Shown here: positions 6,561 to 15,292 of the stretch, piece after piece
How positions within the stretch are numbered: position 1 is the first letter of the stretch
Layout of the letters: the number at the start of each line of letters is the position of its first letter
Origin: Patescibacteria group bacterium
GTDB taxonomy: Bacteria > Patescibacteria > ABY1 > UBA10025 > JAHIVO01
NCBI GenBank assembly: GCA_028718605.1
Contig: JAQULM010000002.1
Span: 124,001 to 188,000, forward strand
Direction of reading: 5' to 3'
Length of the DNA stretch: 64,000 bases
Program-made: the position numbers and the translations under genes
The notes under the pieces: model-generated
What the model saw: only the letters and a program-made list of their open reading frames with translations
Database searches by the model: none
Told to the model about the DNA's origin: nothing

Positions 6561-8039
6561 CTAAATTTTCCCTTTGACAACAAAATAACCGAGCGCCAAT
6601 GCAACCACCATGACACCCAAACCAACCAACTGCCAGTTTCGTTGCGCGGCATGATGCCGACCAGAGACTGAAGCCGCTGAAGTGTTGGTAGTTACGGAAT
6701 TTGTAATCGTATTTGTATTGATAATGGCACTATTCACATTGGTACCCTCTTCCGCGGCCTCGGGGGGGCTATACTGCGCATTCTGCCATTCGTACGCCTT
6801 GGGGGCATCCTGGATATAGCGCTCAATAGCATCCGCGGTTGCTGAATCATACGGACGGATTTTTGAAACATACAGTTCCAAAAAATCCTCGTGCTTCAAG
6901 GTATGGGTCGCATAATCAATTGTCAGTGGCGTATCACCGAGCCCTCCTCGGTCGAAATATAAGTCGTAGCGGCAGTTTGTGTCATCGGCTGCACAATCCG
7001 GAAAAGAAAATAATGCTTTCGTTTCTGACGGGGTCGGAGGCGTCCAGCCATCATAAAGCTGCGCATCACCGAACATGAACGAAGCTAGTGTTCGATCCAA
7101 CTCGTCTTGTGACGACGCCTGTTCCAAAGCTTCTGAATAATCCGAGAGTGCCATATCCGCGGCCTTCCCCGTGCAAAAAGCGCAATGCGGGCCGCCGGAT
7201 AGGGCGCGGAGCGCGCTGGCAAGCTCAAGGGTGTTTCCAAAGCTTGCCGCATTACCCTTGAGGTTTTCGGCCTGATTCACCAGGTCAAAATCGTATACAC
7301 CGAGAACAATCACGGTGTCAGACTCCGGTTCGTAATCCTTCAGCGGCACGGTAATCGTATTGCCTACCACGGTAAACGGTAAAACGTTTTCCCCGACCAA
7401 CGGAACGTCTTCAACCACACTATAGTCTGTCAGCGTCTCGGGCATTTCAAATTTTACCGTACCGCTCCCGATCGGCCCTTTCCAGCCCCGGCCGGTGCCG
7501 AGCACATAGGTTAAGTAGTACACCTCGTAGTCCTTGCCGCTTTTGGCGTCATACGAAATCGCTAACGTTGTATCTTCTCCGGGCAAAAAAGTTTCCTGCC
7601 ATTGGTACACACGGATAGACTGCTCTTCGTTGTCAATATTCGCTGTGAGGTGGCCGAGATCGCCCTCTCCCAGTACGCGGCCATTCACGGTAAAGTTTTC
7701 AACCGTGCCATAACCCCCCTCGAAGCCGCTCACAAAAGCACTGTCGCTTGACGGAAAGTAGACGCGCAGAGTTTCCGCTTCCGTTCCCGTATTCCGCATT
7801 ATAAAGGTGGCAGTCACATGAACTGGCATCACCTCGCCCCACATGTCATCTTGTTGGGGTTGGCTATACTTCAATACAACATCCTCGCTTGCCATCGTTA
7901 CGTTTGTCGCCTCAGCATCGGTTTGCACAATGCCCCCCTGCGTAAAAACAGGTGGTGGACCGACGTCAGCACTCGCAGGACGCACCCAAACAAATAGGGT
8001 GCCTACGCTCATAAGGCAGAGTAACAGGAATGTTTTCAT
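6561..8039 (-). CDS. DUF4424-like envelope protein with signal peptide and C-terminal anchor
   Basis: 492 residues: a signal peptide (about 1-24, ending PASADVG), a long beta-rich exported domain, an Asn/Thr-rich linker near 430-460 and a C-terminal membrane helix followed by VVKGKI. The start DVGPPPVFTQGGIVQTDAEAT and the segments VKYSQP-like, YFPSSDS and SIRVYQWQETFLPGE resemble DUF4424-type proteins of unknown function. A Cys cluster lies near residues 285-290 (HCAFC) and 345-355. It is probably a surface protein anchored at its C-terminus. It is transcribed alone, divergent from the PadR gene. Confidence 0.75.
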   Translation of the reverse strand: MKTFLLLCLMSVGTLFVWVRPASADVGPPPVFTQGGIVQTDAEATNVTMASEDVVLKYSQPQQDDMWGEVMPVHVTATFIMRNTGTEAETLRVYFPSSDSAFVSGFEGGYGTVENFTVNGRVLGEGDLGHLTANIDNEEQSIRVYQWQETFLPGEDTTLAISYDAKSGKDYEVYYLTYVLGTGRGWKGPIGSGTVKFEMPETLTDYSVVEDVPLVGENVLPFTVVGNTITVPLKDYEPESDTVIVLGVYDFDLVNQAENLKGNAASFGNTLELASALRALSGGPHCAFCTGKAADMALSDYSEALEQASSQDELDRTLASFMFGDAQLYDGWTPPTPSETKALFSFPDCAADDTNCRYDLYFDRGGLGDTPLTIDYATHTLKHEDFLELYVSKIRPYDSATADAIERYIQDAPKAYEWQNAQYSPPEAAEEGTNVNSAIINTNTITNSVTTNTSAASVSGRHHAAQRNWQLVGLGVMVVALALGYFVVKGKI

Positions 8040-8094
8040 ATAATAATGGTAGTTTGTTAATCACTCGATAGTCCCTGCCCATTAGTATACTCGA

Positions 8095-8129
8095 GATATC
8101 TGAAAACCCCAAAGCTCGACGAGTTGAAT
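8095..8129. repeat. Degenerate direct repeat, distal copy
   Basis: 35 bases match 9740-9774 at 29 positions, including a shared GATATC and a shared 15-base block AAAACCCCAAAGCTC. The other copy overlaps the 3' end of tRNA-Asn, so the pair looks like old att-type repeats around the PadR/HAAS module. Confidence 0.5.
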
Positions 8130-8206
8130 TGTCCCGCCTATTTTCTTTAAAAATTTTGCCAGAAAAAAAGAATGTATTTATTCGTCTATACTGTGGATAA
8201 ATACGT

Positions 8207-8255
8207 TTGACAAATAAGACATACTAGTATTAACTTATTAATAGTAATAACTTAA
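8207..8255 (+). promoter_or_regulatory. Promoter/operator region of the padR gene
   Basis: TTGACA (8207-8212) is followed by an AT-rich block with a 10-base palindrome ATACTAGTAT (8221-8230), two TAACTTA direct repeats 17 bases apart (8231 and 8248) and the inverted repeat TTATTA/TAATAA (8235-8250). PadR repressors usually bind such palindromes and autoregulate. The exact -10 is not obvious (TATTAA or TTAACT). Confidence 0.5.
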
Positions 8256-8313
8256 TGGTATTCAAACACCCAAAAAATAGGCATTTTTTCAATGAAATAA
8301 GATATATACCCAC

Positions 8314-8679
8314 ATGACTGAAGACATCGCAATAGACAAGAAATTCCAAAAAGAGCTTAATGCGGGCATTGTGGCACTCATTTTGTTAAGCATTTTAGAT
8401 AAATCAAATAGTCCGCAATACGGATACCAAATTGCCAAAAAGATGGAAGCGACAAACACCGGGACCGTTTCCAAGCTGGGAACATTATACCCGGTTCTGA
8501 GATCGCTCGAGGCCAGCGACCTTCTCCAGAGCAGCGTTAAACCGTCGGTATCCGGCCCCCCGCGCCGCTACTACACTATCACACTGAAAGGCCGCGCCAC
8601 GCTCAAACGATGGGTCAACATTTGGACGCAGATAAAAAGTAACTTAGATACTACCATTAACGAATCGCCCCATGACTAA
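8314..8679 (+). CDS. PadR family transcriptional regulator
   Basis: 121 residues with the winged-helix core of PadR proteins: LNAGIVALILLSILDKS, YGYQIAKKME, GTLYPVLRSLEASDLL and PPRRYYTITLKGRATL, ending in a C-terminal helix (WVNIWTQIKSNLD). PadR members are dimeric repressors that respond to envelope stress or small molecules. The gene overlaps the next one by eight bases, the usual arrangement of padR with a HAAS-domain membrane protein. The upstream palindromes are likely its operator. Confidence 0.9.
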   Translation: MTEDIAIDKKFQKELNAGIVALILLSILDKSNSPQYGYQIAKKMEATNTGTVSKLGTLYPVLRSLEASDLLQSSVKPSVSGPPRRYYTITLKGRATLKRWVNIWTQIKSNLDTTINESPHD

Positions 8680-9562
8680 TCATATCGAAGATTATCTTAT
8701 ACAGCTCAAGGAAAATCTATCCGGCTGCGATCCGGCCATGATCCAGGACGCCCTATCGGATGCCGAAGAATATTTACGGAGCGAACTGGAATATTCCCGA
8801 AAAAACAATCCAACTGCGGACTCCGACAAACTGCTGGCCGAAATAATTGATAAGTACGGAACTCCGACGGAGATTGCCGCCTCATACAAAGACGCTGAAG
8901 CAAGACTGTCCCCTACCGTAGTACTTCATCCCCGCCCCGAGAACAAGGGCGCGTTGTCTGGATTTTTCTATATTTTTTCCGATCCGAGGGCTTGGAGCGG
9001 ATTGCTTTATGGGATTTTTTCGTTAATAACAGGAATTATTTATTTCACCTGGGCCGTAACCGGCGTCTCTTTGTCCCTCGGCTTAATCATCCTGATAATC
9101 GGTTTGCCTGTCACGGGCCTCTTCCTGCTGTCAGTAAAAGGGATCTCTTTTGTCGAGGGCCGCATTGTTGAGGGACTGTTAGGCATCCGCATGCCCCGAA
9201 AATCACAGTCGAACGATATGCATCTCAGCATGTGGGGCCGTTTCAAATCACTATTCACTGACTCCAAAATATGGCTTTCTGTCTTGTATATGATATTGAT
9301 GTTACCGCTTGGCGTAATCTACTTTAGTGTTTACGTCACATTGTTCACGGTCTCGCTGTCAATAATCGTATCGCCTCTTGTAAGGATTTTTTACGATGCC
9401 GCAATTATCGAAACTGCACATGCCTCATACACTATCCCTCCCTACTTATTTCCGCTGACTTTAGTCATTGGCGTTATTATGCTCGCCACCACGTTACATC
9501 TAGCAAAAAAAATCGGCGGTTGGCATGGCCTCCTGGCCAAATCAATGCTGGTAAGGCAATAG
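8672..9562 (+). CDS. HAAS-type (DUF1700-like) membrane protein, PadR partner
   Basis: 296 residues. An N-terminal soluble helical region of about 80 residues (IEDYLIQLKENLSGCDPAMI, then DAEEYLRSELE, then IIDKYGTPTEIAASYKDAE) matches the HAAS/DUF1700 signalling domain. It is followed by a membrane region with about six hydrophobic segments in two similar halves, each starting around a GLLYG/SVLYM stretch after FYIFSDPRAWSG and FKSLFTDSKIW. Partners of PadR regulators usually sense or transmit membrane signals. It is translationally coupled to padR. Confidence 0.8.
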   Translation: MTNHIEDYLIQLKENLSGCDPAMIQDALSDAEEYLRSELEYSRKNNPTADSDKLLAEIIDKYGTPTEIAASYKDAEARLSPTVVLHPRPENKGALSGFFYIFSDPRAWSGLLYGIFSLITGIIYFTWAVTGVSLSLGLIILIIGLPVTGLFLLSVKGISFVEGRIVEGLLGIRMPRKSQSNDMHLSMWGRFKSLFTDSKIWLSVLYMILMLPLGVIYFSVYVTLFTVSLSIIVSPLVRIFYDAAIIETAHASYTIPPYLFPLTLVIGVIMLATTLHLAKKIGGWHGLLAKSMLVRQ

Positions 9563-9687
9563 TGTCATGACGGCAAACTCGCTACAGGACAGGCAGCCTC
9601 AGCTAGAGGCTGACCAAACTTTGGCGGGGGTTGCTCATCCCGGCGCTCAGCGGCGGTGCCCGCATCGCTGAGCCCGCCTCGTCGGCC

Positions 9688-9715
9688 GCGGCTGAAGCAG
9701 TTCAGCCGCTTTCCC
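9688..9715 (+). terminator. Terminator-like hairpin after the padR operon
   Basis: GCGGCTGAA (9688-9696) and TTCAGCCGC (9701-9709) pair around GCAG and are followed by TTTCCCC. Two weaker hairpins (9592-9612 and 9634-9670) precede it. Confidence 0.5.
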
Positions 9716-9739
9716 CGTCTCGGCCCATTGAGCTATATG

Positions 9740-9774
9740 GATATCCAAAAACCCCAAAGCTCCGCGAGTCGGAT
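9740..9774. repeat. Degenerate direct repeat, tRNA-proximal copy
   Basis: Partner of 8095-8129 (29 of 35 positions identical). It covers the acceptor 3' strand and part of the T-arm of tRNA-Asn plus 20 bases of flank, the usual place for integration at a tRNA 3' end. No integrase is present between the copies. Confidence 0.5.
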
Positions 9775-9831
9775 TCGGACCGACAACCTACCGGTTAACA
9801 GCCGGTTGCTCTACCATTGAGCTATCGCGGA
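9760..9831 (-). tRNA. tRNA-Asn (anticodon GTT)
   Basis: On the minus strand a full 72-base cloverleaf is seen: 7-bp acceptor TCCGCGA/TCGCGGA, D-arm GCTC/GAGC, anticodon stem ACCGG/CCGGT with loop CTGTTAA (anticodon GTT), five-base variable loop, T-arm GTCGG/CCGAC with loop TCCGAAT, discriminator G. CCA is not encoded. The acceptor stem is extended outside the tRNA by a further perfect GCTTTGGGGTT repeat on both sides. Confidence 0.95.
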
Positions 9832-9858
9832 GCTTTGGGGTTGAAGGCAACAAACGCT

Positions 9859-11079
9859 CTAGTAATCCCGCAGTTTTTTCATCCCCGTGTGCTCTTCAAT
9901 CTTCTCGAGGGCCTTCGCTTCGATCTGGCGGATGCGCTCGCGGGTGACGCCGAATTCCTGGCCGACCTCCTCGAGCGTATGCGATACGCCGTCAGACAGA
10001 CCGAAACGCATCTCAAGGATCTTCTGCTCGCGCGGGGAAAGCTCTTTGATGATTTCCTGCACGTGGTCCTTGAGGAGCTGCATTGCGGCAACACGGTCTG
10101 GCGTGACTGTTTTCACGTCTTCGATGAAATCCCCGAGGACCGAATCTTCATCATCGCTGTCGCCCACTGACGTTTCGAGGGATACGGTATCTTGGGATAT
10201 TTTAATGATATGATGGATTTTGTCAACAGTTTCGCCCATCTCAGCGGCAATTTCCTCGGGAAGCGGCTCGCGCCCGAGATCCTGTATCAGCTGCCGTTCG
10301 ATCTGCTGGAACCGGTTGATGGTCTCAACCATATGCACGGGAATACGGATCGTCCGCGACTGGTCGGCGAGCGCACGCGTGATCGCCTGGCGGATCCACC
10401 AGGTCGCGTACGTGGAAAATTTATAGCCCTTGCGGTAATCGAACTTTTCGACGGCACGGAACAGGCCAATGTTCCCCTCTTGGATCAGATCAAGCAGTGA
10501 TAATGACCTGCCAGTGAATTTCTTGGCGATCGAAACGACCAGGCGCAAGTTCGCCTCAACGAGCCGCCGCTGGGCTTCCACGTCACCCGCTTCTTTGCGC
10601 TTCGCGAGCTGGGTTTCCTCTTCGCCGGACAAGAGCGGCACCTTGCCGATTTCACGGAGGTACATCTGTATCGAATCGTTTGAAATATCAGACAGGTCCA
10701 ATCGGCGCTTGTCCACGTCGTTTTTTCCGGCTGGTTTCGCTTCCTCAACCTCGCCGATCAGCGAACCGGTGTTCTCGACAACCTGAATGCCGCTTCCTTC
10801 CAGTTTCGTCAAAAACTCCTCATATAATGGCAGGCATTCTTCCAGCTCAGGGAAGGCGTAGAGGATTTCCGTCTCGGTCAAAAAACCGCGCGAGCGTGCT
10901 TTCTCATACAGCTTCGCGAGTTTCTCTGGTGAAGGTATCTGGGCGACCGGCTTTTCCGGTGTTTTCCTGGCAGCAGGCTTTGCACCCTTCCGGGCTCCCT
11001 TTTTCAGTGCTGGCTTCTTCGCGCTGGACTTGGCCTTGGTTGTCGATTTTTTTGATTTCTTTTTTGCTTTTACTGCCAT
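9859..11079 (-). CDS. rpoD: RNA polymerase primary sigma factor (RpoD/SigA)
   Basis: 406 residues. A Lys/Ala-rich N-terminal tail (1-50) is followed by a short region 1.1-like segment, region 1.2 (SIQMYLREIGKVPLLSGEEE near 134), region 2 (LLDLIQEGNIGLFRAVEKFD, YATWWIRQAITRAL), region 3 and region 4.2 with its helix-turn-helix (TLEEVGQEFGVTRERIRQIE from 368). It recognises the TTGACA/TATAAT promoters that are abundant in this window. It lies 47 bases after dnaG in the classical dnaG-rpoD order. Confidence 0.97.
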   Translation of the reverse strand: MAVKAKKKSKKSTTKAKSSAKKPALKKGARKGAKPAARKTPEKPVAQIPSPEKLAKLYEKARSRGFLTETEILYAFPELEECLPLYEEFLTKLEGSGIQVVENTGSLIGEVEEAKPAGKNDVDKRRLDLSDISNDSIQMYLREIGKVPLLSGEEETQLAKRKEAGDVEAQRRLVEANLRLVVSIAKKFTGRSLSLLDLIQEGNIGLFRAVEKFDYRKGYKFSTYATWWIRQAITRALADQSRTIRIPVHMVETINRFQQIERQLIQDLGREPLPEEIAAEMGETVDKIHHIIKISQDTVSLETSVGDSDDEDSVLGDFIEDVKTVTPDRVAAMQLLKDHVQEIIKELSPREQKILEMRFGLSDGVSHTLEEVGQEFGVTRERIRQIEAKALEKIEEHTGMKKLRDY

Positions 11080-11126
11080 AAATATATAGACATCGCCCGC
11101 GGGGACATTATGATAAAATGTGAAAT

Positions 11127-12923
11127 TTATTCGAGCTGCTTGAGCTCTGCCGTCAGCTCGGAGAAATGCTGAGCGTACTGCTGTATCTTCTGCTCATCCT
11201 TGTCCGTTTCAGCGTCGCGGAGTGCCGCCTCAACCTCCCGGAGCTTTCGCTGGATCGCTGAATGCCGCAACTCACGAGAGCTCTGCACGACAACCTGGCG
11301 GAGCGAATCGTCATCAAATGAGCCGTACGCATGCTCAGCGTGCATAGCCAAAACCTCAGCAAATGTGGCGAGATTCTTATTTTCCGCAGGAATTGTACGG
11401 ACAAAATCCGTAGAGTCAAAAAGATGGTTCTTAGTATAGTACACAATTGCCTGTTTGTAAAGTTGCTGCTGCTTGACAGTGGGAAAGTGCTCCGGCTCGA
11501 CGTGTTCAATACAATAGTTCAGATGGTCGGGATATTGGAGCACGACGCCCAAGAGATCATCGCCGATTGACTCGTGCCGGTCGCGCACCGGTGCAGTCGC
11601 AGCATGCACTGCCTTCGTGCCGGGAGTTTGCTTCGAGCGGATCGACTTCAGCTTGTCGCGAAGCACGTCTTCGCCGACATGGAGGAGCGAGCTCAGTTTT
11701 TGGAGGTAATGAGTCTGCTCGATCGTATCACCGAGTTTCGCGATGACCGGCAGCAGCGCTTTGGTCGCGCGTTTTTTATGCTCGACGTTCGATAGGTCCG
11801 CGTTGCGGAACGTCGTATCAAAATAGTAGTCCATAATGGACCGGGCACCCTCAATGGCCTTGCGCCACGCACCGACGCCCTGCTTCGCCACAAGCTCGTC
11901 GGGATCCTTTGCGCCCGCCGGCAAGACGATGACCTTGGTGCCCATTTCGAGCTCCCATGCCACGTCAATGCCGCGTTTTGACGCCGTATCGCCAGCAGTA
12001 TCCTGGTCAAATGCGAATGCCAAATCACCCGTAAACCGCTTGAGGAGCCGCACCTGGTCGTGTGTCAGCGCGGTGCCCGAAGACGCCACAACATTCGTGA
12101 CGCCAGCCTGGTGGGATGCGATGCAGTCCATATACCCTTCGACGATGATGGCGAGCTTTTCTTTCTTAATCGCGACTTTTGCCTTGTCAATGCCGTAGAG
12201 AACCGCACTCTTGTTGTAGACGACCGTCTGGGGCGTATTGATGTATTTCGCGATGTCCTTCTCCAGCCCAAGCCACCGTCCGCCGAACCCGATCACGTTC
12301 CCGTGGGTGTCTGCAATCGGAAACATCAGCCGGTTCCTAAAACGGTCGTTGTAACCAACCCCGCGGTCTTTCTTCAACGTGAGGCCTGCCTGGAAAATAT
12401 CATCCGTTGAAAATTTCCGCTGTACTAAATGTGTGTTCAGTACGTCCCATGCGTCCGGCGCGAACCCGAGCTGCCACGCGTCAATCGTTTCAGCAGCAAC
12501 CTGCCGCTTCGCAAGGTAGTCGCGGACGTACTGTGCTTTTGGATGTTCGAGCAACAGCCGGTGGTAAAAATCGGCCGCTGCCTTGCATACGTCGAGAACT
12601 CTCGTCTTCTGGTTTGACAGCGCGGGGTCCTGGTACTGGAGCTGGACACCCGCTTTTTTCGCCAGCGTGCGGAGCGCCTCAGGGAATTCCAGGCCTTCCA
12701 TCTTTTGGACGAACTCGAAAATGTCACCGCCCTCGCCGCAACCGAAGCAGTGCCAAATCTGTTTATCGCGGGATATCACGAACGACGGCGTTTTCTCATT
12801 ATGGAACGGGCACAGTGCCTTGAAACTGTTCGTGCCCGCCGGCTTCACCTGGATGTACTCCTGGATGAGGTCGACGACGTCGACTTTGGACTTGATTTCT
12901 TCAATGTTATTATCGGTTGCCAT
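11127..12923 (-). CDS. dnaG: DNA primase DnaG
   Basis: 598 residues. The N-terminal CHC2 zinc-binding domain has Cys38, His41, Cys59 and Cys62 (CPFHNEKTPSF, WHCFGCGEGGD). The catalytic core follows with RFRNRLMFPI and the TOPRIM motif EGYMDCIASHQAG near 265 and FDQDTAGDTASKRG near 315. The C-terminal 160 residues form the DnaB-interaction region, ending in a long charged helix. It synthesises replication primers. It overlaps the upstream Nudix gene by 14 bases. Confidence 0.97.
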   Translation of the reverse strand: MATDNNIEEIKSKVDVVDLIQEYIQVKPAGTNSFKALCPFHNEKTPSFVISRDKQIWHCFGCGEGGDIFEFVQKMEGLEFPEALRTLAKKAGVQLQYQDPALSNQKTRVLDVCKAAADFYHRLLLEHPKAQYVRDYLAKRQVAAETIDAWQLGFAPDAWDVLNTHLVQRKFSTDDIFQAGLTLKKDRGVGYNDRFRNRLMFPIADTHGNVIGFGGRWLGLEKDIAKYINTPQTVVYNKSAVLYGIDKAKVAIKKEKLAIIVEGYMDCIASHQAGVTNVVASSGTALTHDQVRLLKRFTGDLAFAFDQDTAGDTASKRGIDVAWELEMGTKVIVLPAGAKDPDELVAKQGVGAWRKAIEGARSIMDYYFDTTFRNADLSNVEHKKRATKALLPVIAKLGDTIEQTHYLQKLSSLLHVGEDVLRDKLKSIRSKQTPGTKAVHAATAPVRDRHESIGDDLLGVVLQYPDHLNYCIEHVEPEHFPTVKQQQLYKQAIVYYTKNHLFDSTDFVRTIPAENKNLATFAEVLAMHAEHAYGSFDDDSLRQVVVQSSRELRHSAIQRKLREVEAALRDAETDKDEQKIQQYAQHFSELTAELKQLE

Positions 12924-13437
12924 GGGCGTACGGTAATTTGGAAATGCTAACGTCGGACACCTTTTGGTTGTTATCCAGCTTTGCGGTCAGGAAAAAAACC
13001 GCATCGCCGGCAACGATATCCTTGAAACAGTAGTTCAAATCATCCACCAATTCGTACTCGCTGTCAAGCACCTTATCCTTATGGATCCAGAGGAGGTCGC
13101 CATCCTTGGTGTGGGTACCATGTGGCACCTTTTTAGACGGCACTGAAGTTTTAAAATACAACATGACCCAGTCTTCATCATACCCGCCCTCAAGTTTTAC
13201 CACCCCCACCAGTGTAATCTGCTCGCTGGCAATACGGTACCCTGTTTCTTCCTCTGTTTCCCGGATCACCGCATCGAGAAAATTCTCCCCTGGCTCGACC
13301 CTGCCACCGATGGAATTCAGACGATTCGGGTCAATCCAACTATCTGGCTTCCGGTGCAACATTAAATACTCATCCCCGTGGAACAAAAAGTTGTTCACTG
13401 ACGTCTGGACCTTGCGGATGTACTTCGGGTGGCTCAT
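12910..13437 (-). CDS. Nudix hydrolase
   Basis: 175 residues with a Nudix box GGRVEPGENFLDAVIRETEE followed by ETG (near 43-66), an N-terminal strand VNNFLFHGDEYLMLHRKPDS and a C-terminal DLLWIHKDKVLDSEYELVDDL. The arrangement resembles 8-oxo-dGTP-type or general NTP-sanitising enzymes, but substrate specificity cannot be read. It is translationally coupled to its neighbours: its ATG overlaps the stop of the SGNH gene (ATGA) and its end overlaps dnaG. Confidence 0.85.
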   Translation of the reverse strand: MSHPKYIRKVQTSVNNFLFHGDEYLMLHRKPDSWIDPNRLNSIGGRVEPGENFLDAVIRETEEETGYRIASEQITLVGVVKLEGGYDEDWVMLYFKTSVPSKKVPHGTHTKDGDLLWIHKDKVLDSEYELVDDLNYCFKDIVAGDAVFFLTAKLDNNQKVSDVSISKLPYAHGNR

Positions 13438-14372
13438 AAGGTTCCACCGGTTATGCTGCCGCTATCGCCTCTGCCTTCAATGGCATCAACGATCCGCTGG
13501 CCGAGGAGCGGCGCAACGCGGGTCGAAAACGTTTCGTTGGGATGCGAATCATCGCTGCTCGCCGCGTATTCGGATTTCAAATACAGGCCGCCGCCGGTTT
13601 CCAAGCTTCGGAAATCCCAGACGAAAATGTTGTCTCCGCGCACATCCCATTCATCCCGGACCCACGCGGCGAATCCGTTCGCCCGTTCAGCCTGTTCAGC
13701 GCTCATCGCTCCCTCAACCTGCGCTGAGCCGGTCCACACGATAAATGTAGTGTTCGGAAACGTAAGCATTTTTGCTCTCAACGCTCCGTATTGCAGCTTG
13801 TAATTCTCCAGTGTTTTATCAGACGAATCAACGCTCGGACTGCCAGTATCAGGCTCGATGTCGCTCACGGGAAAACAGTGTTTCCAAACAATCACGTCGT
13901 ACTCCTGGGTGAGCGTTTCAAGCGTCGGCTCCTCCTGGTACGCTTCCGCACCCGCGTGGTTTACCCAGATGTTCCAATAATCGTACGGGTAATTCTCCCA
14001 GCCGTACGGCGAATCCTTGGGGAACGCTTGCTCGGTGATTGCGTACGCCGTGCCATGGCTGGCATTATACTCGTCAAACCACGCGCTCACGCCGCCATCC
14101 CAAACGTTCTGGCCGGTGCTGTGGTGGAGGAATATGATTTGCTCGCCGTTAGAACTGCTATCCTGCTCAGCAAGTGTATTAACTAGAGCGTTGGTGGTAG
14201 TGTTCGTGGCTGTATCAACAGATGCGGCATTCGTATTCTGAATATTCTGCGCCGTCATCGTATTCGAATTCTTAGAAGTTTTTTCCGTGCACCCTGTCAC
14301 AATGAACAGCAAACACGCGGCAAGTGCACACATGCCGACGGATACGCTCGATCGAATAATCTTCTCTTTCAT
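13434..14372 (-). CDS. Lipoprotein with SGNH/GDSL-hydrolase-like domain
   Basis: 312 residues from ATG 14372 (a TTG nine bases upstream is the alternative). The N-terminus is a lipoprotein signal (hydrophobic stretch ending LFIVTGC), followed by an Asn/Thr-rich linker of about 40 residues. The folded domain begins EQIIFLHHSTGQNVWDGG and contains YDVIVWKHCFPVSDIEP, TFIVWTGSAQ and near the C-terminus SSDDSHPNE, the D-x-x-H block of SGNH esterases. A surface-anchored esterase or acyl hydrolase is likely; the substrate is unknown. Confidence 0.7.
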   Translation of the reverse strand: MKEKIIRSSVSVGMCALAACLLFIVTGCTEKTSKNSNTMTAQNIQNTNAASVDTATNTTTNALVNTLAEQDSSSNGEQIIFLHHSTGQNVWDGGVSAWFDEYNASHGTAYAITEQAFPKDSPYGWENYPYDYWNIWVNHAGAEAYQEEPTLETLTQEYDVIVWKHCFPVSDIEPDTGSPSVDSSDKTLENYKLQYGALRAKMLTFPNTTFIVWTGSAQVEGAMSAEQAERANGFAAWVRDEWDVRGDNIFVWDFRSLETGGGLYLKSEYAASSDDSHPNETFSTRVAPLLGQRIVDAIEGRGDSGSITGGTL

Positions 14373-14416
14373 AGTATTCAATTTTTATACGCTGGCTAGG
14401 GCTCGATAGGGAAAGC

Positions 14417-15163
14417 TCACGCCAAATTATATTGTTTAATGAAACGGCCCATCTCTTCATTCACCACTCGGATCACTTGAGGGTGATAGCGATAGCCATG
14501 CCCGCTCACGATTACTTTAAGCATTTTCGGTTCGGGAATAGCTTCAAATGATTTCCTGGCGGTATCGAGCGGGGTGAATTCGTCGCCGGTCCCGAAAATT
14601 AGAAGTTTTGGTTTGGTGCATTTTTGCAATGCCTCGCCCGGATTATATTTTTTACCATCAGTCCAATAGGCAATCGGCAGCCTGAACTCCTTCTGCTTTT
14701 TCGTCTTTGAAGTGCCCGGCGGAAAATCCCGATAGGAAAGCATGAACCCCTTTTGCATATCCTCTTTACATGGCGCAGAAGGTGCACCCAAGTTCGGCAT
14801 AATCGCCACGATACCGATCACAGCCGAATTCACCATGCTCGAGAGTATTGCAGCCGCAGCTCCTCGGCTATGCCCAACGAGCAAGGTCGGCTTATGACCG
14901 AAGTACTCAATCAATTCGTTGATAGCCTTGAGATAATTTGTCGTGGTGCAGAGATCAATGCCGCCGGGGCTATCCCACGTGCCGGGCGGATCGAAGGCAA
15001 CTGCAAGAAATCCTCGTTTTGCCAGATAATCGGCATGGCTGACAAAATTGGCATAGTCTTTGGTGTCTAGTCTTCCGGGAATTAACAAGGCAAGGTATTT
15101 TGCATTTTCATCCCCGCTTGTAAAAACTGCCAATTCGAATGTTTTCGTTCTGATAGTTTGCAT
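14417..15163 (-). CDS. Alpha/beta hydrolase
   Basis: 248 residues with an alpha/beta-hydrolase layout: LALLIPGRLDTKDYANF (oxyanion region), FLAVAFDPPGTWDSPGG, nucleophile elbow LLVGHSRGAAAAIL (Ser near 98), LLIFGTGDEFTPLDTA carrying the acidic residue near 195 and VIVSGHGYRYHP with the catalytic His. No signal peptide, so it is cytoplasmic. The closest general type is a small carboxylesterase or BAAT/dienelactone-like hydrolase; the substrate is not evident. It stands downstream of tRNA-Ser on the same strand. Confidence 0.85.
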   Translation of the reverse strand: MQTIRTKTFELAVFTSGDENAKYLALLIPGRLDTKDYANFVSHADYLAKRGFLAVAFDPPGTWDSPGGIDLCTTTNYLKAINELIEYFGHKPTLLVGHSRGAAAAILSSMVNSAVIGIVAIMPNLGAPSAPCKEDMQKGFMLSYRDFPPGTSKTKKQKEFRLPIAYWTDGKKYNPGEALQKCTKPKLLIFGTGDEFTPLDTARKSFEAIPEPKMLKVIVSGHGYRYHPQVIRVVNEEMGRFIKQYNLA

Positions 15164-15196
15164 AGTACGATACTTCAGCAGAGCGGAGAGGGCGGC

Positions 15197-15220
15197 CCCG
15201 CTATCCCCTTCGTTTCACTC
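15197..15220. repeat. Short repeat of the CCCTGAGTGAA-CGAAGGG type, copy 1
   Basis: On the minus strand reads CCCTGAGTGAAACGAAGGGG. Similar imperfect palindromes are scattered widely in intergenic DNA of uncultured bacteria. A second, hairpin-split copy is at 15421-15458. Confidence 0.45.
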
Positions 15221-15292
15221 AGGGTCAGCGGGATTTCGCCATCTGGCCGAATTTTTGTTCTCAAGATTCGAACCTACAAGACCCGTATAAAG

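Noticed and set aside
8101..8180. Complete second tRNA at the distal repeat
   Set aside because: Only the 3' part is similar to tRNA-Asn; no D-arm or anticodon arm can be drawn.
15255..15290. tRNA-like T-arm (TTCGAATC) downstream of tRNA-Ser
   Set aside because: No stem complement and no remaining cloverleaf; only a general T-loop resemblance.
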